A DNA stretch of 64,000 nucleotides from Cupriavidus pinatubonensis (GTDB taxonomy: Bacteria > Pseudomonadota > Gammaproteobacteria > Burkholderiales > Burkholderiaceae): positions 496,001 through 560,000 of the forward strand of contig NZ_CP080769.1 of the NCBI RefSeq assembly GCF_019602855.1, given 5' to 3'. This document shows, piece after piece, positions 1 through 11,000 of this stretch. The stretch's first letter is position 1. Every line of letters starts with the position of its first letter. A model generated the notes under the pieces. The model was not told the DNA's origin. It did no database searches and worked only from the letters and a program-made list of their open reading frames with translations. The position numbers and the translations under genes were made by a program.

Positions 1-497
1 GATTTGACGCCGGGATCCGTTTTGGCGGGACCATACCCGAGGATCTCGTGGCAGTGCCACTTGGGTCGGACCTTAGATGGGTCGCGGTTGCGTCGCCCCG
101 CTATCTGAACCGACGAGTCCCACCCAAGGTGCCCGAGGATCTACGCTTACACACCTGCATTCAGATCCGAACCGGCCAAGGCACCATCTATCGGTGGGAA
201 TTCAAAAAGGACCACGACTATCGTGTGATCGATGTTCCCGGCCAGCTCTGTGTCAATGAAACGACCCTTGGCATCGAAATGGCGCTGTCTGGCCTCGGGG
301 TAATGTATTGCCTTCAAGATCGGATTGCCCCATATGTCGAACGGGGTGAATTGCAGGTCGTTTTGGGCGATTGGTCACCCATCGAACCCGCTTTCCACCT
401 GTATTACCCGGGCCGCCGTCGAATGCCTCCTGGCTTGCGGGAACTGATTGATGCATTTCGTGAAAGCTCTGACACGATTCCTCGGCTCCAAGAGTAG
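1..497 (+). CDS. LysR-family transcriptional regulator, C-terminal part
   Basis: The reading frame is open from the first bases of the window, so the gene starts outside it; only about 165 codons of the effector-binding domain are present. Residues such as AGIRFG near the start, VASPRYL and the stretch GLGVMYCLQD are typical of the LysR substrate-binding fold (known family pattern). The DNA-binding half is missing, so target and inducer cannot be judged. It may control the minus-strand operon that follows, but the two converge rather than diverge, so this is weak. The following 250 bases up to the aldo/keto reductase stop codon hold no gene that I can see. Confidence 0.85.
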   Translation, partial: FDAGIRFGGTIPEDLVAVPLGSDLRWVAVASPRYLNRRVPPKVPEDLRLHTCIQIRTGQGTIYRWEFKKDHDYRVIDVPGQLCVNETTLGIEMALSGLGVMYCLQDRIAPYVERGELQVVLGDWSPIEPAFHLYYPGRRRMPPGLRELIDAFRESSDTIPRLQE

Positions 498-751
498 TTG
501 ATTGAGGTTGCCGTTTGCATGCAGCCCACGATAAGGCCAATTTCGAACCTAGCAGCGGCCGGGAGATCGCCCGTTCGGCACGGCGCACTTATGCCTGTGC
601 GGCACGATCAAGCATTCCCCTTCGTACGATCCGCATCAAAGGCCCGTTCGAAAGCCACAAAGAAGTCCGCACCTCAGATCTCGTTTCCCGTCCTGGACGA
701 TAGTCCATCCCGTTCATGCATCAAAGCAGAACGCGAGCAGACGTACGCTGT

Positions 752-1750
752 CTATTTGTGCCCGGCGACCTCGTGGGGCACATAGTGCGCCTCAAGTAGT
801 GTCTTTTCGTCACTGGTTAGTTCTACTTCCAGACTCGCCACCGCATCTTCCAACTGAGCGATTTTCGAAGCGCCGATGATTGGCGCTGACACGCCGGCTT
901 TGGAGCGCACCCATGCAAGTGCGACTTGAGCCATTGGCACTCCGCGCGCGCTGGAGACGTGTTCCACCGCGTCGATGACCTGCTTGTCTGCGGCTTCCGT
1001 GCTATCGAATAGCAGCTTGCCGACCCCATCCGTCTCTGATCGCTGCGTTTGCGTGCCGAAGGGCCGGCTGAGCCTTCCTCTGGCGAGGGGACTCCACGGA
1101 ATGAGGCCGACGCCTTGATCGCGACAGAGCGGAATCATCTCCCGCTCCTCCTCCCGGTACAGCAAGTTCACATGGTTCTGCATGGAGACGAACTCCGTCC
1201 AACCATTGCGGCGTGCCACTTCTTGAGCTTTAGCGAATTGCCAGGCAAACATCGATGATGCGCCAATGTACCGAGCTTTCCCCGACTTAACGACGTCGTG
1301 AAGCGCCTCCATCGTCTCCTCGATAGGCGTTCCATAGTCCCATCGATGGATCTGATACAGATCGACGTAGTCCGTACCGAGGCGCGTCAGACTTTGATTG
1401 ATCTCGTTCATGATCGCCTTACGGGAAAGCCCCATGCTATTGGGGCGCGTCCCACCTCCGAGTGCCCCGCCTGGCGGAAAATAAACCTTGGTGGCGAGCA
1501 CGATCTGATCTCGCGGCGCAAACTCATTCAAGAGTTTTCCAACGATAACTTCCGATGTGCCTGCGGAATAACTGTTTGCAGTATCAAAGAAGTTGATGCC
1601 GAGTTCGATGGCACGTCGAATGAGGGGGCGAGATTCCGCCTCACCGACGGTCCACGGGTGATCTCCAGCATGCGGATCGCCGAATGTCATGCAACCCAGA
1701 CACAGACGAGAGACATCTAGCCCCGTGGATCCCAGCTTTGTATATTGCAT
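752..1750 (-). CDS. Aldo/keto reductase
   Basis: A 332-residue NAD(P)H-dependent oxidoreductase of the aldo/keto reductase superfamily (cytosolic TIM barrel reducing aldehydes or ketones). The catalytic tetrad is visible: Asp56 in NFFDTANSY, Tyr61, Lys88 in LATKVY and His135 in LYQIHRWD. The C-terminal part has the usual cofactor segment (APIIGASKIAQLEDA). The open frame extends 27 codons further upstream, but the ATG at 1750 has a strong ribosome site (GGGGGGAAGA directly upstream) and begins with the family-typical MQYTKLGSTGLDVS, so it was chosen. It is the last gene of a minus-strand group behind two MFS carriers and an SDR. Substrate unknown. Confidence 0.9.
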   Translation of the reverse strand: MQYTKLGSTGLDVSRLCLGCMTFGDPHAGDHPWTVGEAESRPLIRRAIELGINFFDTANSYSAGTSEVIVGKLLNEFAPRDQIVLATKVYFPPGGALGGGTRPNSMGLSRKAIMNEINQSLTRLGTDYVDLYQIHRWDYGTPIEETMEALHDVVKSGKARYIGASSMFAWQFAKAQEVARRNGWTEFVSMQNHVNLLYREEEREMIPLCRDQGVGLIPWSPLARGRLSRPFGTQTQRSETDGVGKLLFDSTEAADKQVIDAVEHVSSARGVPMAQVALAWVRSKAGVSAPIIGASKIAQLEDAVASLEVELTSDEKTLLEAHYVPHEVAGHK

Positions 1751-1884
1751 TCTTCCCCCCTTTATCGTTGGCACCCGGGCGCCAATAAACACATTGACCG
1801 CGATTGCCAGCGAGCACTGTGAATGCGACACGTCTCGCCAGCCATTAGGCTACCAAGACTTTCAAGCTGCAAAGTGAAACCGAT

Positions 1885-3168
1885 TCAGTCCGTCGGTGAA
1901 GCACCTTCAGTGATCACGCAACCACGTCGAACACGCTTGTCACTGGAGCGTAGCGTTGACTTAACACGAAACGTAGACAGCACCATCAAGCCGAGTCCTC
2001 CAATGGCGAGGGCGCTGCCCACCCACCCCGTCGCGGCCCAGCCCATTCCTCGCGCGATCGCGAGGCCGCCAAGCGTGGCGCCTACAGCATTCGAAATATT
2101 GAACGCACTATGATTGAGTGTGGCTGCAAGCGTCTGCGCTGAGCCTGCGACTTTCATCAGTCGAGCCTGAAGCGCTGGCACCAGAGCGAAGCCGTTTCCG
2201 ATGAGAAACAGAACTACGAAAGTCAGCGGCCGCGAGCTTACAGCAATGGAGAAGAGGCCCAGAAATATCGCGTTCCACGCCAGCATGCCGAAAATGGAAG
2301 GGACCAGCGCGCAGTCGGCAAGCCAGCCACCCACAAGGTTTCCGAAGACCATACCCAGTCCCCATATGGCCAATGCCAATGGAACTTGTTGCTCGGAAAA
2401 TCCGGCGACCTCGGTGAGGGTGGGCGTGATGTAACTATAGACTGCAAACATGCCACCGAAGCCAATCGACGCGATGGCGAGAGTTAGCCAGACCATCGGA
2501 CGCTTAAGGCCCTGCAGTTCGGACGCCGGGCTCGACTCCGCATTGGTCGCAACAGAGGGGACGAAGAAATGCATCATGATCGCCGTGAAGACGCATCCTA
2601 TGGCCACGGCAAAGAATGCCGCGCGCCACCCCCAGTCCTGACCGATCCAGGTCGCGAGCGGAACACCGACGACGTTCGCGGCTGCTAGGCCAAGCATAAC
2701 GAATCCAATTGCCCGCGCTTTTCGGCATTCTGGAACCATGGCCGCTGCGACAAGCGATGCCACGCCGTAGAACGCTCCATGCGGCAACCCGGAGATGAAG
2801 CGGGCCACGAGTAGACTGATGCTGTCCCATGCCATTGCGCTACCGATATACCCAACGAGAGCCAGTGCGAGTAGCGCAAAAAGGAGGATTTTCCGCGCCC
2901 AGCGTGCCGCGCACACCGCGATGAGAGGCGCGCCGACGACAACGCCAACGGCGTACGCGCTGATATAGGCGCCAGCTTCCGGAATTGATACCCGAGTACT
3001 CGCGGCCATGCCCGGCAACAGGCTCATCGAGGCGAACTCCCCTGTACCGATTGCGAGTCCACCAAGCCCAAGCGTCAATATTGCGGCAAAGAGACCGTGA
3101 GGAGGCCTTACAAGGCTTCCCGACGCTCCGGCCTGGCTCGCAAATTCTCTAGACATTGTTTCATTCAT
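1885..3168 (-). CDS. MFS transporter, DHA1 (drug/arabinose efflux) type
   Basis: About 427 residues with twelve predicted hydrophobic helices; an inner-membrane proton-coupled carrier. The N-terminal helix GLGGLAIGTGEFASM matches the DHA1 efflux group (AraJ/YdhP-like), where GTGEF is characteristic. The frame is open far upstream, but the ATG at 3168 overlaps the stop of the preceding MFS gene (3161) by 8 bases. A second ATG at 3156 lies 11 bases behind an AGGA and may be the true start. Probably co-transcribed with the upstream MFS and SDR genes and the downstream aldo/keto reductase. Exported substrate unknown. Confidence 0.88.
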   Translation of the reverse strand: MNETMSREFASQAGASGSLVRPPHGLFAAILTLGLGGLAIGTGEFASMSLLPGMAASTRVSIPEAGAYISAYAVGVVVGAPLIAVCAARWARKILLFALLALALVGYIGSAMAWDSISLLVARFISGLPHGAFYGVASLVAAAMVPECRKARAIGFVMLGLAAANVVGVPLATWIGQDWGWRAAFFAVAIGCVFTAIMMHFFVPSVATNAESSPASELQGLKRPMVWLTLAIASIGFGGMFAVYSYITPTLTEVAGFSEQQVPLALAIWGLGMVFGNLVGGWLADCALVPSIFGMLAWNAIFLGLFSIAVSSRPLTFVVLFLIGNGFALVPALQARLMKVAGSAQTLAATLNHSAFNISNAVGATLGGLAIARGMGWAATGWVGSALAIGGLGLMVLSTFRVKSTLRSSDKRVRRGCVITEGASPTD

Positions 3169-4417
3169 CCTGTACGCGCAAGCCGCTACTGCTAGATACC
3201 GGCTGACCAATTCTTGTCCGCAACTCCCATGGGATACCGCCGCTCCTCCAGCTAAGCCAGAACCACCCTGCGCAGACCACGCCAATTGCGACTGCAACCA
3301 GTAGAAATGACCAGCGGAGCCCGACGACGTTTGCGAGTGGCCCAATGAAGAGCGGTCCTAGCAGCAGCCCCACGTACGCCACACGTGTCGTCATTGCGAG
3401 CCCTTGCGATGGCGCCAACGCAGCACCGATCGACAGCCTTCCTGCCGAAGAAAAGAGCACGGGGATTACGTTTGATAGCCCTAGACCTGTTACGAAGAAC
3501 CCAACCACCGCAACATGCGCCGAACTGTTCAGCAGGATCAGAGCCAATCCCGAAACACCAACAAGACCGCTTCCTGCGATCACGAACTGGTGCGTGACCC
3601 GGTTTCGCACCCAGTCACCGAACAACCGACCACCCGCCATCCCTAATGCAAAGGCGGCATAGCCGAATCCGACCCACGATCGCGGCGCGCCGACGACCTC
3701 CCGCATATATACTGCCGCCCAGTCATAGAACGCTCCCTCCACGACCAGCGCGCAAAAGGCCAGCGCTCCAAACGCTAGAAGACGCCGACGGACACGCCTT
3801 GGGATCCGCGCAACGGTAGATCCGCCGGCCACCGCGTGTTTGGGATAATCAGATGTGCGTGCTTCATCTTGGAGGTGACGAGCGACGACCAGCAGTGCGA
3901 TGCAGACGACTGCAGATAACGACATCAAGTTGGCCACCGGTGGCATTCCGCTGACCGCCCATCCGCTCGCCAATAGCGCCCCCACCAAGCCGCCGACACT
4001 GAAACTTCCATGTAGCGAGCCAATGAGAGACTTCTTCGTTAAGTTTTCGAGGTGGGCACCTTGCGCGTTCGCCGCAACGTCGTTGGCCGCTGTCGCGACG
4101 CCGTAGACAAAGAGGACGATCAGAAGAATCGGATAGCTTGGAATCAGAAGGATCGGCGCCGCAGCGAATACCATCATCAGGCCCGTTCGGACGCAGGCCG
4201 TACCGCTCCCACGTTGAGCAATCCACTCCCCAGCCCTTCCCATGGTGACGATACCACCCAGCGCAACCGCGGCCATGGCGAGAGATAAAACCGCTTCCGA
4301 TGCGTCAAATTTGGATTTGATCAACGGAACGCTAACCCCCCAGGTGGCATACAGCAAACCATTACTGAATAGGATAAGCATTGCAGACAGCCTGGCTCCA
4401 ATGACGCTTTCCTGCAT
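3161..4417 (-). CDS. MFS transporter (YbjJ/FucP-like)
   Basis: A 418-residue integral membrane protein with about twelve hydrophobic segments. Features such as FSNGLLYATWGVSVPLIK in helix 1 and ANDVAANAQG in the central part resemble the YbjJ-like branch of the major facilitator superfamily. It starts 10 bases behind the stop of the SDR gene and its stop overlaps the start of the next MFS gene, so the three form one transcription unit. Having two consecutive, clearly different MFS carriers suggests import of one compound and export of another, but this is only inference. Confidence 0.85.
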   Translation of the reverse strand: MQESVIGARLSAMLILFSNGLLYATWGVSVPLIKSKFDASEAVLSLAMAAVALGGIVTMGRAGEWIAQRGSGTACVRTGLMMVFAAAPILLIPSYPILLIVLFVYGVATAANDVAANAQGAHLENLTKKSLIGSLHGSFSVGGLVGALLASGWAVSGMPPVANLMSLSAVVCIALLVVARHLQDEARTSDYPKHAVAGGSTVARIPRRVRRRLLAFGALAFCALVVEGAFYDWAAVYMREVVGAPRSWVGFGYAAFALGMAGGRLFGDWVRNRVTHQFVIAGSGLVGVSGLALILLNSSAHVAVVGFFVTGLGLSNVIPVLFSSAGRLSIGAALAPSQGLAMTTRVAYVGLLLGPLFIGPLANVVGLRWSFLLVAVAIGVVCAGWFWLSWRSGGIPWELRTRIGQPVSSSSGLRVQDE

Positions 4418-4426
4418 TGCGGCCCT

Positions 4427-5293
4427 TCACTGATTCTTGACCTGATCGGCGCCTGTCACATACGCCTGGAACTGGGCTTGAAAGTCGGGATGCCAGCGCG
4501 ACCACGCAGGCCGATTCTTGATGATGTCGTCAATTGACCACTGGAGGCGCCGACGGTCAGTTTCCCACGTTACCTCCTCGTCCTGGCAATACAGGCAGAA
4601 ATCGCCAGCATTCATGCGTTCGACTATCCGCTCGGCAACCTGGTCTGCAGACCAAGTGCCTGGAGGTGTCGGAGAGGTAGCCGCCATTCGGGGGAAGTTC
4701 ATTGCTGTAAAGGTGTACCCCGGCAGCAAAAGATGCGCCGTCACCTTGGAACCTGCACGAGTTCGCAGTTCGTGCGCGAGTTGCTCGGTCAGGACCTGTA
4801 AGGCAGCCTTGGTCACGTTGTAGGCTGCGTTTCCGGGAGGGGCCGTGATTCCCTCCTTCGAGCCAACGTTCACGATCGCAGAGCAGGACTCCTGGTTCAA
4901 GAGGCGATCGACGAAGGGTGCCTGCAGTTCTACGATGGACCAGAAATTGATCTCCATGGTCTGCCGCCATTGTTCAATGCTCTCCCACGGTCCCGCCCCC
5001 TTCAAAATGCCGGCGTTGTTCACCAGGAGACCGATATCGCCAAGGCTGAGCGCTTCCCTCAGCAAGGTTCGCCGCGAAGACGGCGTTGGGATATCCCCTG
5101 CAACTCCGTAGACAGTTCGCGTCGGAGACTTCTCGAGCAGTTCGGTGACTGCAGCGTTCAATGCAGTTTCGTCCTTGTCGAAGACAACAACCTTCATTTC
5201 CTCTGTGGCCAGCCGCCGCGCAATCGCGTACCCAATGCCTGATGCGCCGCCAGTGACGATGCCAACGGCGTTCTTTCGTATGGCTTGCTGCAT
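4427..5293 (-). CDS. Short-chain dehydrogenase/reductase (SDR)
   Basis: A 288-residue NAD(P)-dependent oxidoreductase with the classical SDR signature: cofactor loop TGGASGIG at residues 14-21, NNAG at 92-95, catalytic Ser145, Tyr158 and Lys162 (YNVTK). The ATG at 5293 is preceded by GGAGAAACC, a good ribosome site; the open frame reaches 44 codons further but without such a site. First gene of a four-gene minus-strand cluster ending with an aldo/keto reductase, so the cluster offers two carbonyl-acting enzymes and two carriers. The C-terminal 40 residues extend beyond the classical core. Substrate unknown. Confidence 0.88.
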   Translation of the reverse strand: MQQAIRKNAVGIVTGGASGIGYAIARRLATEEMKVVVFDKDETALNAAVTELLEKSPTRTVYGVAGDIPTPSSRRTLLREALSLGDIGLLVNNAGILKGAGPWESIEQWRQTMEINFWSIVELQAPFVDRLLNQESCSAIVNVGSKEGITAPPGNAAYNVTKAALQVLTEQLAHELRTRAGSKVTAHLLLPGYTFTAMNFPRMAATSPTPPGTWSADQVAERIVERMNAGDFCLYCQDEEVTWETDRRRLQWSIDDIIKNRPAWSRWHPDFQAQFQAYVTGADQVKNQ

Positions 5294-6585
5294 GGTTTCT
5301 CCAATCGTCCAAAACTTCGCGCAAACCGTGATTTTTGCAGGAACGCCAATTCCCCAGTGGACAACCATTCCCCAACAGCCTGCTCCCGTACGGATGGCCG
5401 CACCAAGCGAGTAGCGGCCAGACACGAATTCCCATCGAAGCGCGCCTTAGACCGGTCGAACCTCGCGCCATGCTGCCGTGTGTATGCGCCCAGAGCTGAA
5501 GGGCTACACCAAACTCGTGCATAACCAAACTGTCGCTATGGGGATGCTTTCACAGACTTATCGGCGCTCCTGCTGCGAGGCCCTCAACCGCCTTCTCAAG
5601 GTCGGCGCTTTCTTCGCAAATGCCGCTGGCATTCGGGTCGGTAATTTCCTGTCACACTGAGAGCTTCTGCTGTGCCCACACTGGTAGGCTCGTTCAGCGG
5701 CATGCAACGGCTCGCCACTTCCCCAATGCCGGAAGCGCAGCGGACGAACGCGCTTCGCGGCCGCAAGACAGAGATCGACGTCAAACGCAACAGGTAGAGT
5801 GGCCATCACCGAGCAAATGGTATCTGCCATGCCGTGCGGTACGGTTGAGCGTCAGCGGATGTTCTGATGAATCCTGCTCACTGATTCGGCGATGATCGCA
5901 GCTTGGCTTCCGGCTCACGCTGGCAGTGCTCGGGCTCATTCGACACTGCGCCCCCAATCGCCTGCGAGGGCGCTTGGTCAGCGAGGATGACGGCCGCATT
6001 TGCTTGCTGCTGCTACGCGGAGGGATCGTCCGCTACGCGTCCCTCCTCTTGGCCGCACACGTCGGGAATAGGTCGGAAGCACGATCGAGGACGGTCGATC
6101 ATTGGATCTGATACGTCCAGAGTTCGAACACGAGTTCACTGCCCGTACCCCGACCATAAGATGATCCGTGGGTGCAAGAACTCTACAACAACGTCACGGG
6201 TCGCCGTAGCGCAGCCTCGATCACCGCTCCACTCCTCGTCCCTTCCCGCTTCGACGGCACCGGCCAATCTCGGATGCCCTTCCCGATACATGGGTCGGGT
6301 AAACGATAGAACATTATTCATTGGCATGCTGGCATACTCATCATACCATTACACCGGAGCCACGACGCAAGGACGTGTCTCAGTTCGCGACGCGAGTGAT
6401 GTTTTGGATACCTGCGGAGATGGTAGTCATCGGACATGCCGCCAACACCGGATCTTTCGCAAAGAGAGTGTCGTGCCGTGCATTGTCGGGACCGCACATC
6501 AGTACCCACAGGCCCATCTGAGTCACGGAGTCATTAAGCCAACGGGATCCTTCAGACCAACATGACAAAGCTTCAGGAGACAGGA
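5294..6585. other. 1.3 kb region without a convincing gene
   Basis: No open frame here has a family-like sequence or a good ribosome site; the longest (5903-6565, plus strand) is rich in Ser, Arg and His in a way typical of out-of-frame reading. On the minus strand around 5565-5660 about 30 codons look coding-like (EITDPNASGICEE followed by a stop after AGAPISL), and the frame just upstream could continue after a shift. This may be the decayed end of an old gene, but I cannot assign a family. The stretch should hold the promoters of the SDR operon and the plus-strand MFS gene. Confidence 0.4.
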
Positions 6586-7896
6586 ATGCCGCTTTCTTCA
6601 ACCGCGCCGATACCACTAGCCAGTGAGGCCCTTACCGAAGATAGGGTCTACGCGAAGGTGACGCGGCGACTTATCCCTTTCATTTTTCTTTCCTACGTGG
6701 TTTCTTATCTGGACCGCGTGAATGTTGGATTCGCCAAACTACAGATGCTTTCCGACCTCCAATTCAGTGAGGCGGTATATGGGCTAGGAGCGGGAATATT
6801 TTTTCTCGGTTACTTCATATTCGAGGTTCCCAGTAATATTATTCTGCAAAAAGTCGGGGCTCGGCGCTGGATCTCGCGAATCATGGTTACGTGGGGCATA
6901 GTCTCTGCGTGTTCAATGTTCATTACCACCCCAACGACGTTCTATATTTTCCGCTTCGTTCTCGGGATCGCCGAAGCCGGCTTCTTTCCCGGCGTCATCC
7001 TCTATCTGACTTACTGGTACCCGTCCCACCGGCGAGGCAGGGTCATGGGCATGATTTCGTCCGCAATACCGATTTCCGGACTGTTCGGCGGCCCTCTTTC
7101 CGGCTGGATCATGCAGGTCTTCGGTGGCATTCACGGCCTAAAGTCCTGGCAGTGGCTGTTTCTGCTCGAGGGGATTCCGTCTATCATCGTGGGCGTCATC
7201 GCTCTGTACTACCTCGACGACGGCATCAAGAATGCAAAGTGGCTGACAGAAGATGAGAAGGAGTTTTTAAGCGTACGCATTGAAAAGGACGCTTCCGAGA
7301 AACAGCACCACTCTATCAAGAGCGTATTCACGAACCCTCAAGTATTCTTGATGGGCGCGATAGACTTCTCTTTCATCATGGGTCTTTATGGCGTCAGCTT
7401 TTGGCTGCCGACCATTATCAAGGCGAGCGGCGTTAGCGAGCCCTTAGATATCGGTGTTTTGACAGCGTTGCCGTATGCGGTAGCGGTTGTCATGATGATT
7501 TTTGTCACCCGGCATGCCGATAAACAGAAGGAACGACGCTGGCATCTGGTCTTTCCGGCAATCCTCGGCGGAATCGGTCTCATCGCGACTGCCACCCTCA
7601 GCCATAGCGTCGAGCTCTCAATGCTAGCTTTGACAATCGCGACGGCGGGAATTATCACAACACTACCTTTGTTTTGGAGCCTACCGACGGCACTCCTTGG
7701 CGGTGCCGGCGCTGCCGCAGGGATCGCGATCGTCAATTGTGTCGGTAATCTGGCTGGCTTTTTCAGCCCAATATTGGTGGGCTTCATCAAAGATGTGACC
7801 CATAGCACCGACCTTGGAATGTACCTTTTGGCCGGGATGATGTTTGTGGGGGCAGCCCTCGTCCTACGTGTACCCGCCCAAGTAGTTAACCGTTAA
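6586..7896 (+). CDS. MFS transporter, anion:cation symporter (ACS) type
   Basis: A 436-residue twelve-helix inner-membrane carrier. The N-terminal segment YLDRVNVGFAKLQM and the loop GARRWISRIM are hallmarks of the ACS family, whose members import tartrate, hexuronates, phthalate and other organic anions (known family property). The frame is open from 6562, but the ATG at 6586 has AGGAGA five bases upstream and was preferred. Stands alone: the gene before it is on the other strand and the next gene is a signalling protein. The anion transported cannot be told from sequence. Confidence 0.88.
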   Translation: MPLSSTAPIPLASEALTEDRVYAKVTRRLIPFIFLSYVVSYLDRVNVGFAKLQMLSDLQFSEAVYGLGAGIFFLGYFIFEVPSNIILQKVGARRWISRIMVTWGIVSACSMFITTPTTFYIFRFVLGIAEAGFFPGVILYLTYWYPSHRRGRVMGMISSAIPISGLFGGPLSGWIMQVFGGIHGLKSWQWLFLLEGIPSIIVGVIALYYLDDGIKNAKWLTEDEKEFLSVRIEKDASEKQHHSIKSVFTNPQVFLMGAIDFSFIMGLYGVSFWLPTIIKASGVSEPLDIGVLTALPYAVAVVMMIFVTRHADKQKERRWHLVFPAILGGIGLIATATLSHSVELSMLALTIATAGIITTLPLFWSLPTALLGGAGAAAGIAIVNCVGNLAGFFSPILVGFIKDVTHSTDLGMYLLAGMMFVGAALVLRVPAQVVNR

Positions 7897-8091
7897 ACCC
7901 TTTTCTCGATCTAATTTAGCATCCGCGCAACCGCCAGCGTGAAAGCGCTGCGGTTGCAGCCGCATCGTCTCCGTGCGCGCCGTCGGATGCACTCAGCGCA
8001 GTGCGCTAATATTGTCCACGGTGCAGACCGATATACGTCACCCCTCTTCTGCGTCCTAGAATCCAATCGCACGATCTTTCGGACGAAAGGA

Positions 8092-11000
8092 ATGAACCTC
8101 CTGCGCTGTGGGAGCTGCGGATTCGAGAATCCAGCAAGCGCCAAGTTTTGCGAAGAATGTGGCGCAAAGATAACTCGTGTGTGTCCCGCTTGCGCGCGAC
8201 CGGTTAGCGCGGGCGCCAAGTTCTGCAGCGAATGCGGAGCTTCCATTAGCTCAGCATCATCTATTTGGACATTTGGGTCGCCCAGCACGCCCATCGATTA
8301 CACACCGCCGTATCTCGCCAATCGCATTCGGGCTGCACAGTTGGATATGGAAGCCCGTGGCGCACCGGACGGCGAACGCAAGACGGTCACCGCACTGTTT
8401 GCCGACATCTCGGGCTCAACCGCGTTAATTAATGACCTCGATCCTGAGGATGCGCGCTGCCTCATCGACCCAGTGCTGTCGTTAATGATGGAGGCGGTAC
8501 ATCACTATGAAGGCTATGTAGCCAAGTCGATGGGCGATGGCATCCTGGCTTTGTTTGGCGCACCCATCGCGAACGAGGACCATCCTCAGCGGGCCTTGCT
8601 GGCGGCGCTGCGCATGCAGGAGGCGATGCGCGGGTACGCCGAACAGGTTCATCTTGCGCAAGGAATCGCGCTGCAGATTCGAGTCGGTATCAACTCGGGC
8701 GAAGTGGTGGTGCGCGCAATCCGCACCAAGGACTTGTACATCGATTACGACCCGGTTGGGAAATCGATCCATATCGCTTCGCGCATGGAGAGCATCGCGG
8801 CACCCGGTACGATCCTCGCGAGCGAGTACACCCACACCTTGGCCGAAGGCTATTTCTCGTTCAAAGCCCTCGGTCCTAGGTCAGTGAAGGGGCTGCCCAC
8901 TCCGCTCGCGGTCTTCGAAGTCCTTGGTCTGGGCCCGCAGCGCACCCGACTGCAAGTGTCGGCCAGCCGCGGGCTGGCACGTTTTATCGGCCGCGACCGC
9001 GAACTCGACCACCTAAACGAAGCGTGGACGCGAGCGCAAGTGGGACATGGCCAAATCGTCGGCGTAGTTGGCGAGCCGGGAGTCGGCAAGTCGCGGCTTT
9101 GCCACGAGTTCAAGCTGCAGGTCCCACGGGATTTCCTGGTGCTCGAAACCTTCTCGGTTTCACACGGCAAGGCCTACCCTTTTCTACCACTGATCGAACT
9201 GCTGCGGAACTACTGCCAGATCACCCCGCAGGACGACGAGCACCGACGGCGCGAAAAACTCACCAACAAACTACTTACCCTAGATTGCGAATTGGAAGAC
9301 AGCCTGCCGCATCTGTTCCAACTGCTGGGGGCCGCTGAACCAAGTTCGACACAGGTGCAAATGGACCCGCAGATGCGCCGGCAACGTACGTTCGAGGCGA
9401 TGAAGCGGCTGATAGTACGCGAAAGTCTCGCCCAGCCTTTGGTGTTGATCATCGAGGACCTGCAGTGGCTCGACAGCGAAACCGAAGCTTTCCTCGGCTT
9501 TCTTGGCGAGAGGGTGCCTAGCGCGCGCATCCTGTTGCTCGTCAATTACCGCCCGGAGTATCGGCACGACTGCGGCGGCAGGAGTTGTTACACCCAGTTG
9601 CGGCTGGATCCCTTGGGCAAAACGGAAGCCCGGGATCTACTGCACGCCCTACTAGGCGATGCCGCCGGACTTGGCCCGCTCGAACAGTTAATCCTAGCGC
9701 AAACGGAAGGTAACCCATTCTTCATCGAAGAAGTGGTCCAGACGCTAGTGGAGGAGGAGGTCCTGCGCGGTGAGCGCGGGCACTTCCGCGTTGAGCAGAT
9801 ACCGACTGCACTACACATCCCGACCACCGTGCAGGGGGTGCTCGCCACGCGCATAGACCGCTTGCCGCACGCAGCGAAGGTTCTCCTACAGAGCTTGGCC
9901 GTCATTGGCAAGGTATTTCCTCGGAGCCTGCTCGCACGCGTCGTCGACCAGCCTGCGGATACAACGAAGAGTCTGCTGACGAAGCTGCAAGATGGGGAAT
10001 TCATCTACGAGCAGCCAGCGTTTCCGGAAGTGGAGTACAGCTTCAAGCACGCGCTTACCCAAGAGGTGGCCTACGGCACATTGCTGAGCGAGCGGCGGCG
10101 GGCGTTGCATGAGCGCACGGCTGAGGCGATCGAGGCTCTGTATGGCGCCCAGCTCGAGGAACACTGCAGCGAGCTGGCGCATCATTTCAGCCGCAGCGGG
10201 AACGCAAAGAAGGCAGTGGAATACCTTCACTGTGCCGGGCGCCAATCGATGCAGCGCTTCGCCAATGTCGAAGCGGTTGCCCACCTGACCACTGCGCTCG
10301 ATTTGCTGAAGACCTTGCCTGCGGGTACCGAGCGCGCGCGACAGCAACTTGATCTGCACATTGCGCTCGGCCCGGCTTGGATGGCGACCAATGGGCTTGC
10401 TGCCCCGGAAGTCGAGGGAACCTATACGGAAGCGCTGACACTGTGTCGACAACTCAGGGATACGACGAAACTGTTTCCTGCCCTGATGGGGCTGCGCACC
10501 TACTTTCTGGTTCGTGGGGAATTGACGACCGCACGCGACTTGGGACAGCAATTGGTGGCCCTGGCCCAACAGGCGCACAACCCAGAGTTGCTGGCCCAAG
10601 GCCATCGGGCGTTGGGGGTCAGCTTGCTCGCACTTGGCGAGCTAAACGCCGCTCGCAAGCAGTTCGAGCAGGCTTTGGCGCACTATGCTCCCGGCCAATG
10701 CAAATCACCCAGCTTCCTCTTGGAGGCCGGCGTGCAGGCGCTAGCTTTTCTAGCGCTGGACCTTTGGCTGCTCGGCTATCCGGATCAAGCTCTTACCCGC
10801 AGCCAGGACATGCTCGCTCTGGCTCAGACTCTTTCCTCGCCTCCAGACTCGGCTAATGCCTTGACCTTCTCCGCCGAGATTCATCTGAACCGTGGCGAGA
10901 CGCAGCCCATGGAGGATCTGGCGGAGGCACTACTCGCCCTCACGGCCGAACACTGCCTTCCCTTCTGGCGAACTTATGGAACCGTCCTCGCGGGCTGGAC

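Noticed and set aside
1910..1917. GTGATCAC palindrome
   Set aside because: Inside the 3' end of an MFS gene far from the GntR locus, with no promoter nearby; an 8-base palindrome is expected about once in this much DNA by chance.
5903..6565. 220-codon plus-strand frame in the gene-poor stretch
   Set aside because: No ribosome site, unusual composition, no recognisable motif; treated as chance.
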